NCBI GenBank assembly: GCA_000737985.1
Contig: JNVT01000084.1
Coordinates: forward strand, 1-54,584
Reading direction: 5' to 3'
From: Gammaproteobacteria bacterium MFB021
GTDB taxonomy: Bacteria; Pseudomonadota; Gammaproteobacteria; Pseudomonadales; Halomonadaceae
Length of the DNA stretch: 54,584 nt
Shown: piece by piece, positions 13,909 through 22,371 of the stretch
Layout: each line of letters begins with the position of its first letter
Numbering within the stretch: position 1 is the first letter of the stretch
Notes under the pieces: model-generated
The model's input: the letters and a program-made list of their open reading frames with translations, nothing else
Databases searched by the model: none
Told to the model about the DNA's origin: nothing
Translations under genes and position numbers: made by a program

Positions 13909-16082
13909 GCAGCACTCACCCCCTCGAATCCCTCCTGCGACCCGCCGTGGAGCTCTACACCGTCTGGATCTGCGCCGGCTGTGTCGTTCTATGTATCTGG
14001 GCACCCTGGTCGCTGGCACTGGCGCCCAGTGTAGGCATCACTACAGCAGCGGGTTTTGCGGCCTTCGGTACCTGGCGTTTCCGTCAGGCATGGGTCGTGT
14101 TGCGCTATCGGCGCAACATGCGTCGCCTGCCGCGCTTCGCGTTGCCGGCGCGCAAGGTGCCCTTGAGCCGGCGGAGCTTGTGGCTGGGCAAAGGCTTCAA
14201 ATGGGATGCCCAGCACACCCAGCGGTTGCATGAAGCGGCTCAGCCGGCTGCCAAGAGCTACGTCCAGCCGAGCCCCTGGTATCAGCGCGCCCGCCGTCTC
14301 GAGCAGTCGATGGAGGGCGGAGCGGTCGGCCAACATATCGCCGCGCTGCTGCGCTGGGACTCGATGCTCAATCCGGTGCGGCCGCTACCACCGGTCGGCG
14401 GGCGTCCGGCGCTGCATGCCGTCGAGTGGCGAGAGCACGATGTCTGGATGCCGCTGGGTGAGCGGGTGGGGCACACCCTTGTGGAAGGAACGACCCGCGT
14501 GGGCAAGACGCGTCTGGCCGAGATTCTGATCACCCAGGACATCCGGCGCGGCGACATCACGATCTGCTTCGATCCCAAGGGGGACGCGGATCTGATGATG
14601 CGCATGTACGCCGAGGCCCAGAAGGCTGGACGGGGTAACGAGTTTTACATCTTCCATCTGGGCTGGCCGGACGTCTCGTGCCGCTACAACGCCGTGGGGC
14701 GCTTTTCGCGCCTATCCGAAGTATCGACCCGCGTGACCGGTCAGCTCTCCGGCGAGGGCAACTCTGCCGCGTTTCGCCAGTTCGCCTGGCGTTTCGTTAA
14801 CATCGTGGCACGCGCTCGGCATGCCCTGGGTGAGCGGCCGAGCTACGGCCAGATCCTGGCTGATGTGGTGAACATCGATGCGCTGTTGATGCAGTACGTC
14901 CAACAGATGCTGGAGCAGCAGCTTCCAGGGTCGAACCAACAGATCACCGACATCGAGGGGAAGACCAACGACAAGAACACGCCGCGTAACCTGCAGGGTC
15001 GCCACAAGCGGGTGGTCGCGATCGTTCAGTACCTGCAACAGCCAGATGTCATCGAATCGTTGAGCGACCCCGTGCTCGATGGCTTGCTCTCTGCAGTGCG
15101 CTATGACAAGACCTACTTCGACAAGATCGTGGCGTCGCTTCTACCGCTGCTCGAGAAGCTGACCAGCGGTAAGATCGCCGAGCTGCTTTCGCCCGATTAC
15201 GACGACATCGAGGACGAGCGTCCGATCATCGATTGGCAGCAGATCATTCGCAAGAAGGGAGTGGTTTACGTCGGGCTCGACGCGCTGAGTGATTTTGAGG
15301 TCGCTCAGGCGGTGGGCAATTCGATGTTTGCCGACATCGTGTCGGTCGCAGGTCACATCTACAAATTCGGGTCCGAGGATGGCCTGCCCGGGGAGGGTGG
15401 GAGCCAGAAGCTGCCGATCAACCTGCACTGCGACGAATTCAACGAGCTGATGGGCGACGAGTTCATCCCGTTGATCAACAAAGGGGGCGGCGCCGGCATT
15501 CAGGTGACCGCTTATACCCAGACGCTCTCGGATATCGAAGCGCGGATCGGCTCCACGGCGAAGGCCGGCCAGGTGGTGGGCAACTTCAACAATCTGATCA
15601 TGTTGAGGGTGCGCGAGGAGCGCACCGCGCGATTGCTGACCGACCAGCTGGCCAAGGTGAACGTCTCGACCCGGCTGATGGTGTCGATGGCCAGTGACAA
15701 TGCCGACGTGAACAGCGACCAGGACTTCAGCTCCTCGGCAGGCGACCGCATCGGCACCGAGTCCGTGGAGATGCTGACGCCCAACGATGTCATCAATCTC
15801 CCCAAGGGGCAGGCCTTCGCACTGCTCGAGGGCGGCCAGCTCTGGAAAATCCGCATGCCGCTACCGTTGCCGGACAAGACCGAGGACGTGCCGAAGGACG
15901 TGGCTGACATCGCGGGTCGCATGCGCGCCAAATACGCCACGGGCGATCAGTGGTGGACGGGCGTCATGCCGCCGCCGATCCATATGGATTTCAGCAATCC
16001 GCCGAGTCTGCATGAGCCGGTCGAGCGTGATGCCGCCGTGGTGGACGGCGGAGCCGGGGAGGTGAGTCATGGCGAGGGATGA
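13905..16082 (+). CDS. traD: Type IV coupling protein TraD (SXT/TIGR03743 type)
   Basis: 725 residues. Two N-terminal membrane helices fall within about residues 15-60. The Walker A is GTTRVGKT with Lys201. The Walker B region is INLHCDEFNELMG with Asp510 and Glu511. It is a hexameric ATPase at the inner membrane that brings the relaxase-DNA complex to the channel. The length and the AQAVGNSMFADIVSVAGH segment fit the SXT-type TraD family. Its end overlaps the next gene by 14 bases. Confidence 0.92.
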   Translation: MSSTHPLESLLRPAVELYTVWICAGCVVLCIWAPWSLALAPSVGITTAAGFAAFGTWRFRQAWVVLRYRRNMRRLPRFALPARKVPLSRRSLWLGKGFKWDAQHTQRLHEAAQPAAKSYVQPSPWYQRARRLEQSMEGGAVGQHIAALLRWDSMLNPVRPLPPVGGRPALHAVEWREHDVWMPLGERVGHTLVEGTTRVGKTRLAEILITQDIRRGDITICFDPKGDADLMMRMYAEAQKAGRGNEFYIFHLGWPDVSCRYNAVGRFSRLSEVSTRVTGQLSGEGNSAAFRQFAWRFVNIVARARHALGERPSYGQILADVVNIDALLMQYVQQMLEQQLPGSNQQITDIEGKTNDKNTPRNLQGRHKRVVAIVQYLQQPDVIESLSDPVLDGLLSAVRYDKTYFDKIVASLLPLLEKLTSGKIAELLSPDYDDIEDERPIIDWQQIIRKKGVVYVGLDALSDFEVAQAVGNSMFADIVSVAGHIYKFGSEDGLPGEGGSQKLPINLHCDEFNELMGDEFIPLINKGGGAGIQVTAYTQTLSDIEARIGSTAKAGQVVGNFNNLIMLRVREERTARLLTDQLAKVNVSTRLMVSMASDNADVNSDQDFSSSAGDRIGTESVEMLTPNDVINLPKGQAFALLEGGQLWKIRMPLPLPDKTEDVPKDVADIAGRMRAKYATGDQWWTGVMPPPIHMDFSNPPSLHEPVERDAAVVDGGAGEVSHGEG

Positions 16083-16773
16083 GGCACCGGCGCACCGCGC
16101 CGAGAAAAAGCGCGGCGGCCTGGTCGGTACGTTGCTCAAGCTGCCGTTCACGCTCATGGCCATCGTCGTGGTGTCGATCTTCTGCTCGATCGTGATTGAG
16201 TGGATTGGTATCTACTTCGATTGGTTCAGTCAGACGGGATCCGATCATGCCTATCAGACGATGGTGTCCGAGATGGGGTATCTGGACAGCCAATTCACCC
16301 GCTCTCTACTGGTGTCGGCACCGGTCGAATTTGCCAACCGTATCGTGGATACCTGCTATCAGTGGCTGTTCGTGAAGTCGGGCGTTGCAGCTTGGGCCGA
16401 ATCGGGTAGCGGCTCGGAAGGGTGGCTTGGTGTGGTCAAGACCTACTTGCAGGCGGGCATGTACGTCACTCTGATGACGCTCACACGCTGCGTCATCCTG
16501 ATTCTGACCTCTCCACTGTTTGTGCTGGCTGCGCTGGTCGGATTCACCGACGGTCTGGTGAGTCGCGATCTGCGTCGCTTCGGTGCGGGGCGTGAGTCGG
16601 CGTTCATCTATCACCATGCCAAGCGCATGGTGACACCGATTTTCCTGACCGGCTGGCTGGTTTATCTATCGCTGCCGTTTTCGATCCACCCGAACCTGTT
16701 TCTGCTGCCCTGTGCGCTGCTGTTCGGAATGATGATTGCAATCGCAACTTCCAGCTTCAAAAAATATCTTTGA
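16069..16773 (+). CDS. TIGR03747 ICE membrane protein
   Basis: 234 residues with four or five membrane helices: about residues 22-45, 125-150, 155-175 and 195-225. It carries the typical GFTDGLVSRDLRRFGAGRESAFIYHHAKR motif region between helices. The family always follows traD in this ICE class and may partner the coupling protein. It is the last gene before the arsenic cassette, so its usual downstream neighbour (RAQPRD) is displaced by 3.4 kb. Confidence 0.85.
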   Translation: MARDEAPAHRAEKKRGGLVGTLLKLPFTLMAIVVVSIFCSIVIEWIGIYFDWFSQTGSDHAYQTMVSEMGYLDSQFTRSLLVSAPVEFANRIVDTCYQWLFVKSGVAAWAESGSGSEGWLGVVKTYLQAGMYVTLMTLTRCVILILTSPLFVLAALVGFTDGLVSRDLRRFGAGRESAFIYHHAKRMVTPIFLTGWLVYLSLPFSIHPNLFLLPCALLFGMMIAIATSSFKKYL

Positions 16774-16964
16774 TAGTAATGAGGATACGTGAAATTCCTC
16801 GACGTGCTTGTTTCAAATTCTGATCCGGTTAAACAGAGCTAATTTACCCTGCCTATTAATTTTGCTCCCTCTAACGTTCGATAACCAGTCGCTTTTAACC
16901 TCATGGCTTCAAGGCTACTCCTAGGCGAGCTAGTATTTTTCCATGTGTCCGGTATAGTAGACAT
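16774..16964. other. AT-rich left flank of the arsenic cassette
   Basis: A non-coding, distinctly AT-rich stretch between the GC-rich transfer gene and arsR. AAATTCCTCG at 16792-16801 recurs at 19987-19996 on the other side of the cassette. TAACGTTCGATAACC near 16872 partly resembles the ICE TTAACG motif. The composition break marks the left border region of inserted DNA. Confidence 0.5.
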
Positions 16965-16967
16965 ATG
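16942..16967 (+). promoter_or_regulatory. Candidate ArsR operator and -10 box
   Basis: CATGTGTC-N10-GACATATG is an inverted repeat matching at 7 of 8 positions. It encloses TATAGT (16953-16958), a possible -10 element, and overlaps the arsR start codon. A repressor bound here would block both transcription and the start, as expected for ArsR autoregulation. The -35 region is weak. Confidence 0.5.
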
Positions 16968-17342
16968 GAAATGAAAAACGCCACTAACAGCTTCGCAGCA
17001 CTATCTCAGGAGACTAGGCTGGAGGCTTTTCGGCTGCTCGTGCGCCACGAGCCCGAGGGCCTGCCCGCAGGCGAGGTCGCGCGTCAACTCGACGTGCCGC
17101 ACAACACCATGTCCGCCCATCTTTCGGTGCTGGCGCGGGCGGGGTGGGTCGTCTCCCGGCGGCAGAGCCGGTCGATCATCTATCGCGCCGATCTTTCCCA
17201 CATGAGAGAGACGATCCAGTTCCTGGTGCGTGATTGCTGCGCCGGGCATCCGGAGGTATGTGAACCGTTCCTGTCTGCGCTGGGTGGCTGCATCGCTGAA
17301 AACAAGCAGGGCGGCGAACGGAACCTCGAAGACAAACCGTGA
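16965..17342 (+). CDS. arsR: ArsR-family arsenic-responsive repressor
   Basis: 125 residues with a winged helix-turn-helix fold: AFRLLVRHEPEGLPAGEVARQL, DVPHNTMSAHLSVLARAGWV and a SRSIIYRAD wing. A C-terminal DCCAGHPEVC places Cys91, Cys92 and Cys99 (by my count) for As(III) binding, the arrangement of the Acidithiobacillus-type ArsR rather than the CxC-helix type. It would repress arsCHB until arsenite binds. The start may be the ATG at 16965 or at 16971; neither has a good ribosome binding site. Confidence 0.9.
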   Translation: MEMKNATNSFAALSQETRLEAFRLLVRHEPEGLPAGEVARQLDVPHNTMSAHLSVLARAGWVVSRRQSRSIIYRADLSHMRETIQFLVRDCCAGHPEVCEPFLSALGGCIAENKQGGERNLEDKP

Positions 17343-17349
17343 GAGCGTT

Positions 17350-17766
17350 ATGAAACCGTTGATCTATCACAATCCCGCCTGTGGCACGTCGCGCAACACG
17401 CTGGCGATGATCGAGGCCTCTGGCGAGACGCCGGACGTGATCGAATACCTGAACACGCCGCCCACGCGCGAGCGCCTAGTCGAGCTGATCTCGATGATCG
17501 GCATCACGCCGCGAGAGCTGCTGCGCCGCAAGGGCACGCCGTTCGAGGAACTCGGCCTGGACGATCCGGCCCTGAGCGATGACCAGTTGATCGACGCGAT
17601 GATGGCGCATCCGATCCTGATCAACCGGCCGATCGTGGTCACCGACAAGGGGGCCCGGCTGTGCCGACCTTCCGAGCGCGTGCTGGCGCTGCTGGCCAAC
17701 CCGGTGGCGATGTTCACCAAGGAAGACGGCGAGGTCGTGCGGGCCGATGAGGCCGGGCATGAGTGA
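17350..17766 (+). CDS. arsC: Arsenate reductase, glutaredoxin-dependent
   Basis: 138 residues of the ArsC (Spx/thioredoxin-fold) family. The catalytic cysteine is Cys11 in [35 protein letters not shown] supplies the conserved arginines that bind the oxyanion. It reduces arsenate to arsenite for export by ArsB. It lies seven bases after arsR and overlaps arsH by eight bases. Confidence 0.94.
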   Translation: MKPLIYHNPACGTSRNTLAMIEASGETPDVIEYLNTPPTRERLVELISMIGITPRELLRRKGTPFEELGLDDPALSDDQLIDAMMAHPILINRPIVVTDKGARLCRPSERVLALLANPVAMFTKEDGEVVRADEAGHE

Positions 17767-18511
17767 TAAAGACCTGAGTGCGATGAGCGATTCGGTCGAC
17801 GCCGACGATCTGCCCAATATCGATCCGGAGAAGCTGCAGCCGATCGATATCGAGGCGCTGGTAGGCACCGACGCGCCGCGTCATCCGCCGAGGATTCTGG
17901 TGCTCTATGGCTCCCTGCGCGAGCGCTCCTTCTCGCGGCTCGCCGCCGAGGAAGCGGGCCGGCTACTGCGCTGGTATGGCTGCGAGGTGCGCACCTTCGA
18001 TCCTTCCGGCCTGCCGCTGCCGGACGATGCCAAGGCGGAACACCCCAAGGTGCAGGAGCTGCGGGCTCTCGCCGAGTGGTCCGACGGCATGCTGTGGGTC
18101 AGCCCGGAGCGTCACGGCGCCATGACCGGGGTAATGAAGGCCCAGATCGACTGGATCCCGCTGTCGCTGGGGGGCGTGCGCCCGACCCAGGGCAAGACGC
18201 TGGCGGTGATGGAGGTCTCCGGCGGCAGCCAGAGCTTCAATGCGGTCAATCAGCTGCGGATCCTGGGGCGCTGGATGCGGATGATCACCATCCCCAACCA
18301 GTCCTCCGTACCCAGGGCATTCACCGAGTTCGACGAGGCCGGACGGATGAAACCCTCGCCGCTCTACATGCGCATCGTCGATGTCTGCGAGGAACTGGTG
18401 AAATTCACTTGGCTGACGCGGGGGCGCTCGGCCTATCTCACCGATCGCTATTCCGAGCGGGTCGAGAGTGCCGAAGCACTCTCGCGTCGCGTCAATCAAG
18501 GCACTCACTAG
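17759..18511 (+). CDS. arsH: ArsH, NADPH-dependent FMN reductase
   Basis: 250 residues. The flavodoxin-like core starts at [22 protein letters not shown] and includes [20 protein letters not shown], the ArsH signature region for FMN and NADPH. ArsH oxidises trivalent organoarsenicals and affects arsenic resistance. The start at 17759 is chosen because GAGG at 17749-17752 precedes it by six bases; an ATG at 17747 is in frame. It ends just before a short repeated tract leading to arsB. Confidence 0.92.
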   Translation: MSDKDLSAMSDSVDADDLPNIDPEKLQPIDIEALVGTDAPRHPPRILVLYGSLRERSFSRLAAEEAGRLLRWYGCEVRTFDPSGLPLPDDAKAEHPKVQELRALAEWSDGMLWVSPERHGAMTGVMKAQIDWIPLSLGGVRPTQGKTLAVMEVSGGSQSFNAVNQLRILGRWMRMITIPNQSSVPRAFTEFDEAGRMKPSPLYMRIVDVCEELVKFTWLTRGRSAYLTDRYSERVESAEALSRRVNQGTH

Positions 18512-18566
18512 AAGCACTCATTAGAAGTACGCGCTAACAAAGCACTCATTAAAAGCACTCACTGAA
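18502..18566. repeat. AGCACTCA-type short repeats between arsH and arsB
   Basis: GCACTCACTAGAA, GCACTCATTAGAA, GCACTCATTAAAA and GCACTCACTGAA occur in quick succession; the first overlaps the arsH stop. The four near-copies suggest slippage or a protein-binding array in the arsH-arsB spacer. Confidence 0.6.
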
Positions 18567-18580
18567 CGCAGGAACATTCG

Positions 18581-19888
18581 ATGCTGGCACTGGCTATTTT
18601 CGTCGTCACCCTGGTCCTTGTGATCTGGCAGCCCAAGGGCCTGGGGATCGGCTGGAGCGCACTCGGCGGGGCGCTGGTGGCACTGCTGGCGGGCGTGGTG
18701 CAGCTGTCCGACGTCGGTGTGGTGTGGGATATCGTGTGGGATGCGACCTTCACCTTCGTCGCCCTGATCGTCATCTCGCTGATTCTCGACGAGGCCGGAT
18801 TTTTCGCCTGGGCAGCACTGCATGTCGCCCGCTGGGGCAACGGCCGTGGGCACCTACTGTTCCCGCTGGTGGTGGTCCTGGGCGCGGTCATTGCGGCGTT
18901 CTTCGCCAACGACGGCGCGGCGTTGCTGCTGACACCGATAGTGATTGCGATCCTGCTGCGGTTGGAATTCTCGCCGCCGGCGGCGATGGCGTTCATCATC
19001 GCCACCGGCTTCGTCGCCGACACCACCAGCCTGCCGCTGATCATCTCTAACCTGGTCAATATCGTCAGCGCCAACAATTTCGATATCGGCTTCGACCGCT
19101 ACGCGGCGGTGATGGTGCCGGTCAACCTTGTATCTCTGGTGGCCACGCTTGGGGTGCTCTGGATCGCCTTCGGCCGTCGGATTCCCAGGCGGTACTCGCT
19201 CGAAGCACTCGCCCCCCCGTGTTCTGCGATTCTGGATCCGCTGATCTTCCGGGCCGCGTTTCCATTGCTGGCGATGCTGCTCGTGGCTTACTTCGTCACC
19301 GCGCCGCTGGGCATTCCCATCGCCTTCGTGACCGGGGCCGCGGCTATTGTGCTGATGGCGATCGCCGGTCGCTGGTGGCAGGGAGGCAAGGGAGCCGCCG
19401 TGTCAGTCACTGCGGCGCTCAGGGGTGCGCCTTGGCAGATCGTGCTGTTCTCCATCGGCATGTATCTGGTGGTCTACGGGCTGGGCAACGCGGGCCTGAC
19501 CGATTACGGCGCCAGGGCGCTGCAGTGGCTGGCTGGACATGGCGACTTCATCGCCACCCTAGGTACAGGCTTCCTCTCAGCCACCGTTGCCTCAGTGATG
19601 AACAACATGCCCTCGACTCTGGTTGGGGCGCTCGCCATCGAGCAGGCTCAGGTGCCGTCGGTTACGCAGGAGCTGATGGTTTACGCCAACGTAATCGGCA
19701 ACGACCTCGGTCCGAAGTTCACTCCCATCGGTAGCCTGGCGACGCTTCTATGGCTCCACGTGCTCGCCGGCAAGGGCTACAAGATCGGCTGGGTGCAGTA
19801 TATGAAGATCGGTCTGATGATTACGCCGCCGGTGCTGCTGGCGGCCCTGATAGCGCTGGCATTGTGGCTGCCAGTCATCTCTAAGTGA
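18581..19888 (+). CDS. arsB: ArsB arsenite efflux permease
   Basis: 435 residues with about eleven to twelve membrane helices and the ArsB/NhaD landmarks FFANDGAALLLTPIVIAILLRL, FVADTTSLPLIISNLVNI and NNMPSTLVGALAIEQ. It exports As(OH)3 across the inner membrane, alone or with an ArsA ATPase, which is not in this cassette. A ribosome binding site GCAGGAA lies before the ATG. No clear terminator follows; the downstream sequence is AT-rich with TTTTTT. Confidence 0.93.
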   Translation: MLALAIFVVTLVLVIWQPKGLGIGWSALGGALVALLAGVVQLSDVGVVWDIVWDATFTFVALIVISLILDEAGFFAWAALHVARWGNGRGHLLFPLVVVLGAVIAAFFANDGAALLLTPIVIAILLRLEFSPPAAMAFIIATGFVADTTSLPLIISNLVNIVSANNFDIGFDRYAAVMVPVNLVSLVATLGVLWIAFGRRIPRRYSLEALAPPCSAILDPLIFRAAFPLLAMLLVAYFVTAPLGIPIAFVTGAAAIVLMAIAGRWWQGGKGAAVSVTAALRGAPWQIVLFSIGMYLVVYGLGNAGLTDYGARALQWLAGHGDFIATLGTGFLSATVASVMNNMPSTLVGALAIEQAQVPSVTQELMVYANVIGNDLGPKFTPIGSLATLLWLHVLAGKGYKIGWVQYMKIGLMITPPVLLAALIALALWLPVISK

Positions 19889-20116
19889 TGAAAGTCCCAA
19901 TAATTTTTTCTCCAGCTAAGGTACCTCCCGTTACGTAACATCAAGTTTCCACTAAAACGTTAACTGCCCTCGGGGAGCTAAAAAACAAATTCCTCGGATC
20001 ATTTACCGCCGCAGTTCAGGAGAATAAATCTAATATCGATCCAGATTAATTATCCAACCTATTTGCAACACTAGCCAGAGATCATTCAATAGTTCAAGAA
20101 TACCCCGCTGTTTCGC
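19889..20116. other. AT-rich right flank of the arsenic cassette
   Basis: About 230 non-coding, AT-rich bases with the direct-repeat copy AAATTCCTCG at 19987-19996 and an ACGTTAACT element at 19956. No gene is visible. GC-rich ICE sequence resumes around 20117 with the TTAACGTTTCGGG motif, so the right border of the insertion is probably just before it. Confidence 0.5.
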
Positions 20117-20130
20117 TTAACGTTTCGGGC
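20116..20130 (+). promoter_or_regulatory. TTAACGTTTCGGGC motif before RAQPRD gene
   Basis: CTTAACGTTTCGGGC matches the ICE motif; TTAAC begins 79 bases before the RAQPRD start. It shows the second transfer block has its own start signal, independent of the ars cassette. Confidence 0.48.
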
Positions 20131-20195
20131 TGATCCCCGGGTGAGTTGCCTCGACCATGAGGTCATGTCGTCACCACTCACGACGGGACTCAACC

Positions 20196-20549
20196 ATGAC
20201 GGTGCGCCAACGTTTTTCTTCCTTTCCTCTGATCTCGAGCCTTGCACTTGCACTGGCCAGCGGCCTGTCGCCGTCTGCCCATGCCGGTGACATCGACGAG
20301 ATCCAGCGCCGCGACCTGGCCCTGATTCAGACCCAGATCGAGCAGATCAAGGTCGTGGTCGATCGCATCGACGCCAGACAGCAGAACGCCGACCCCGAAA
20401 CCACTCGGGTGTACTTCGACATCCCACGTCTACGCAATGACCTGCACTCCATTACCAGCGGTATCGATGCCTATCTCGCGCCGGATCGTCTGCTGCCGCG
20501 TCAGCCTCGGCCGCTCGACGGCGACTATCTCGACGATCGGGGGCAGTAA
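20196..20549 (+). CDS. RAQPRD family ICE protein
   Basis: 117 residues with a signal peptide ending SAHA. A helical middle is followed by the C-terminal motif LLPRQPRPLDGDYLDDRG, a variant of the RAQPRD motif that names the family (TIGR01690). It is a small periplasmic or envelope protein conserved in this T4SS class, with unknown biochemical role. The start at 20196 gives the signal peptide; the earlier ATG at 20157 would precede it with a non-hydrophobic stretch. It overlaps the next gene by one base. Confidence 0.82.
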   Translation: MTVRQRFSSFPLISSLALALASGLSPSAHAGDIDEIQRRDLALIQTQIEQIKVVVDRIDARQQNADPETTRVYFDIPRLRNDLHSITSGIDAYLAPDRLLPRQPRPLDGDYLDDRGQ

Positions 20550-20782
20550 TGGCCGTTTCGACCAGTACTGCCTTCGAGGCCGGCGCGGGCGCAAGCCCCG
20601 ATACCGTTTACCTGCTGATCGCCAGTGTCGGCTGTGCGCTCGCCGTGTTGTGGCTTACCTGGCTGACCATTAGCGCCTGGCGCGGCTGGACCGGTGGTCG
20701 CTTCGGCGAGTGGGTCATGTCCTGGAGCTTTATACGGGGTGTGATGGTCGTGGTGATTCTTTTCTGGCTGCTTCTGCGCTAG
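20549..20782 (+). CDS. TIGR03758 (DUF3262) small membrane protein
   Basis: 77 residues with two membrane helices, VYLLIASVGCALAVLWLTWL and IRGVMVVVILFWLLL, joined by the conserved-looking GGRFGEWVMSW loop. This layout and position (after RAQPRD, before TIGR03745) identify the family. It is probably an inner-membrane, pilin-like or channel subunit. Confidence 0.8.
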   Translation: MAVSTSTAFEAGAGASPDTVYLLIASVGCALAVLWLTWLTISAWRGWTGGRFGEWVMSWSFIRGVMVVVILFWLLLR

Positions 20783-20797
20783 CGGGTGCAGCAGAAC

Positions 20798-20873
20798 GCC
20801 CCGGTCGGGGCAGCGCCGTCCGCCCACGCCATGGCGGTCGGTTGGTAATCCAACCAGCAAGTGACCCAAGGAG
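20798..20873 (+). promoter_or_regulatory. Hairpin leader of the pilin-like gene
   Basis: Three perfect inverted repeats stand in row: GCCCC-ggtc-GGGGC (20798-20811), CGCCATGGCG (20827-20836) and GGTTGG-taat-CCAACC (20840-20855). They precede the ribosome binding site AAGGAG (20868-20873). They may stabilise mRNA or set the expression ratio of the abundant pilin-like protein. Confidence 0.5.
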
Positions 20874-20882
20874 AATCGAGCA

Positions 20883-21248
20883 ATGAAATCCATCATGAAT
20901 CTTTTCCACCGCGTTCGAGGCGCGCTCAACACATCCGCAGCCGCTCTCATGGCACTACCCTCGGTCGCCATGGCCGCACTGCCTCAGCAGGAAAGCATCA
21001 CCGAGGGGGCCGACGGTGATCTCTTCGGAACCATCCAGGGCGTTGGGCAGGAGGGCTTCAGCCTTGGCTTCATCGCGCTCGCGGCATTCGCGATCCTCGT
21101 CTATATCGTCGGCCTCATCTGGGCCTTCAACGAGTCCAAGAAACGCGGCGAGTGGAGTGTCCTCGGCGCCGTGCTTGGTTTCGGTGTTCTCATGATCGTG
21201 GTCGTCATCTGGCTGGCGAACTACGGCGATCCGATCATGGGCGGCTGA
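20883..21248 (+). CDS. TIGR03745 (PFL_4702) pilin-like membrane protein
   Basis: 121 residues: a long signal peptide ending MAALP, then two helices (LGFIALAAFAILVYIVGLIWAF and LGAVLGFGVLMIVVVIWLA) separated by NESKKRGEW. The arrangement is that of VirB2-like pilins before or after processing. It is conserved in the same place in PFGI-1-class ICEs. Strong AAGGAG and a 9-base spacer suit high expression. Confidence 0.83.
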   Translation: MKSIMNLFHRVRGALNTSAAALMALPSVAMAALPQQESITEGADGDLFGTIQGVGQEGFSLGFIALAAFAILVYIVGLIWAFNESKKRGEWSVLGAVLGFGVLMIVVVIWLANYGDPIMGG

Positions 21249-21263
21249 GGGAGACGTCGGGCC

Positions 21264-21686
21264 ATGACCATCGAGTTCATTCCCTCTCGCCTGAACGCCA
21301 CGCCCGTGGTCTTTCGCGGCATGACTGGCAAGGAGCTGGTCATCTGCGCCGCGTCGGGTCTGGTGTTCTTCATCCCTGCCGGGATCGTCGGCTGGGCCAT
21401 CGTGGGCATGGGGGCCATGGTTCCGACCTGCATGTTCCTGGGCGCGGCTCTGTTTCTGTGGTTCGGCGGCACCTTCATGCGCCGCCTGAGACGGGGGCGC
21501 CCCACCTCCTGGGTCTACCGCCGCATCCAGTGGCAGCTGGAAAAGATGGGCATCCCGGTGCCCGGAGGGAGCGAGCTGATCCAGAAATCGATTCGCTGGC
21601 GAATTCGCCGCGATCCGGTGCGACGTTCGGTGGTCAGAAAACCCCGTCGTCGCCAGCGTCATCAGGGGAGCCATCATGAGTCGTAA
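21264..21686 (+). CDS. TIGR03750 (DUF3487) transfer membrane protein
   Basis: 140 residues. The N terminus has FIPSRLNATPVVFRGMTGKEL, then two helices at about 25-70, the family's RRGRPTSWVYRRIQWQLE segment, and a very basic tail (RRSVVRKPRRRQRHQ). It resembles VirB3-like proteins in size and topology. It overlaps the next gene by 11 bases. Confidence 0.83.
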   Translation: MTIEFIPSRLNATPVVFRGMTGKELVICAASGLVFFIPAGIVGWAIVGMGAMVPTCMFLGAALFLWFGGTFMRRLRRGRPTSWVYRRIQWQLEKMGIPVPGGSELIQKSIRWRIRRDPVRRSVVRKPRRRQRHQGSHHES

Positions 21687-22371
21687 GCGCCATGCCTTGT
21701 CGGCGCGCGACGCGCACATCACGTCGCTGCGCGCCGCGATCGGCATTCTCGTCTTGATCTGCGCGGGGCTTTTCTGGGGCTGGAAGACCGCGCCGGATCG
21801 GTTGACGGTCTATACCCCGCCCGACTTGCGCACGGGCAGCACGCGTGAGTGGTGGAAAGTCCCCGAGCCCAACATCTACACCTTCGCGGTTTACGTCTGG
21901 CAAACCCTCAACCGCTGGCCCGCCAATGGCGAAGCCGACTATCGACGCAATATCGACGCCTACGGCACCTTTTTGACGCCGGCGTGCAAGAACTATCTCC
22001 AGAACGAATACGAGCAGCGACGCTCTCGCGGTGAATTGAAAGGGCGCGTGAGAGGTATCTACGAGATTCCCGGTCGTGGGTTCCAGAACGAATCGCCCAA
22101 CGGCCCGGGTGGCGTGCGTGTGATCGATCGCGATCACTGGATCGCCACGCTCGACATGGGGGTCAGCGAATCCTATGCCGGCACCTCCGTCAGGGACGCC
22201 TACGTCCGCTATCCGGTCTACGTCAGTCGCGTGGACAACGATCCCGACAGTAATCCCTGGGGCCTGCAGATCGGTTCCAGTGAAGGCTGCTTTGCCGGCG
22301 TACCTCAGCGACTGGGCTATGCCGACGACGACAGCGATGAAGACTCTTCCAGCGAGGTGGCCCAGCCATGA
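21676..22371 (+). CDS. TIGR03746 (PFL_4703, DUF2895) transfer protein
   Basis: 231 residues with one N-terminal membrane helix (IGILVLICAGLFWGW) and a periplasmic domain that includes VPEPNIYTFAVYVWQTLNRWP, typical of this family and similar to TraE/VirB8-type assembly factors. The C terminus is acidic. It overlaps the next start by four bases. Confidence 0.84.
   Translation: MSRKRHALSARDAHITSLRAAIGILVLICAGLFWGWKTAPDRLTVYTPPDLRTGSTREWWKVPEPNIYTFAVYVWQTLNRWPANGEADYRRNIDAYGTFLTPACKNYLQNEYEQRRSRGELKGRVRGIYEIPGRGFQNESPNGPGGVRVIDRDHWIATLDMGVSESYAGTSVRDAYVRYPVYVSRVDNDPDSNPWGLQIGSSEGCFAGVPQRLGYADDDSDEDSSSEVAQP

Noticed and set aside
18521..19077. Reverse-strand frames inside arsB
   Set aside because: arsB is unmistakable by its membrane helices and motifs; the reverse frames are its shadow.
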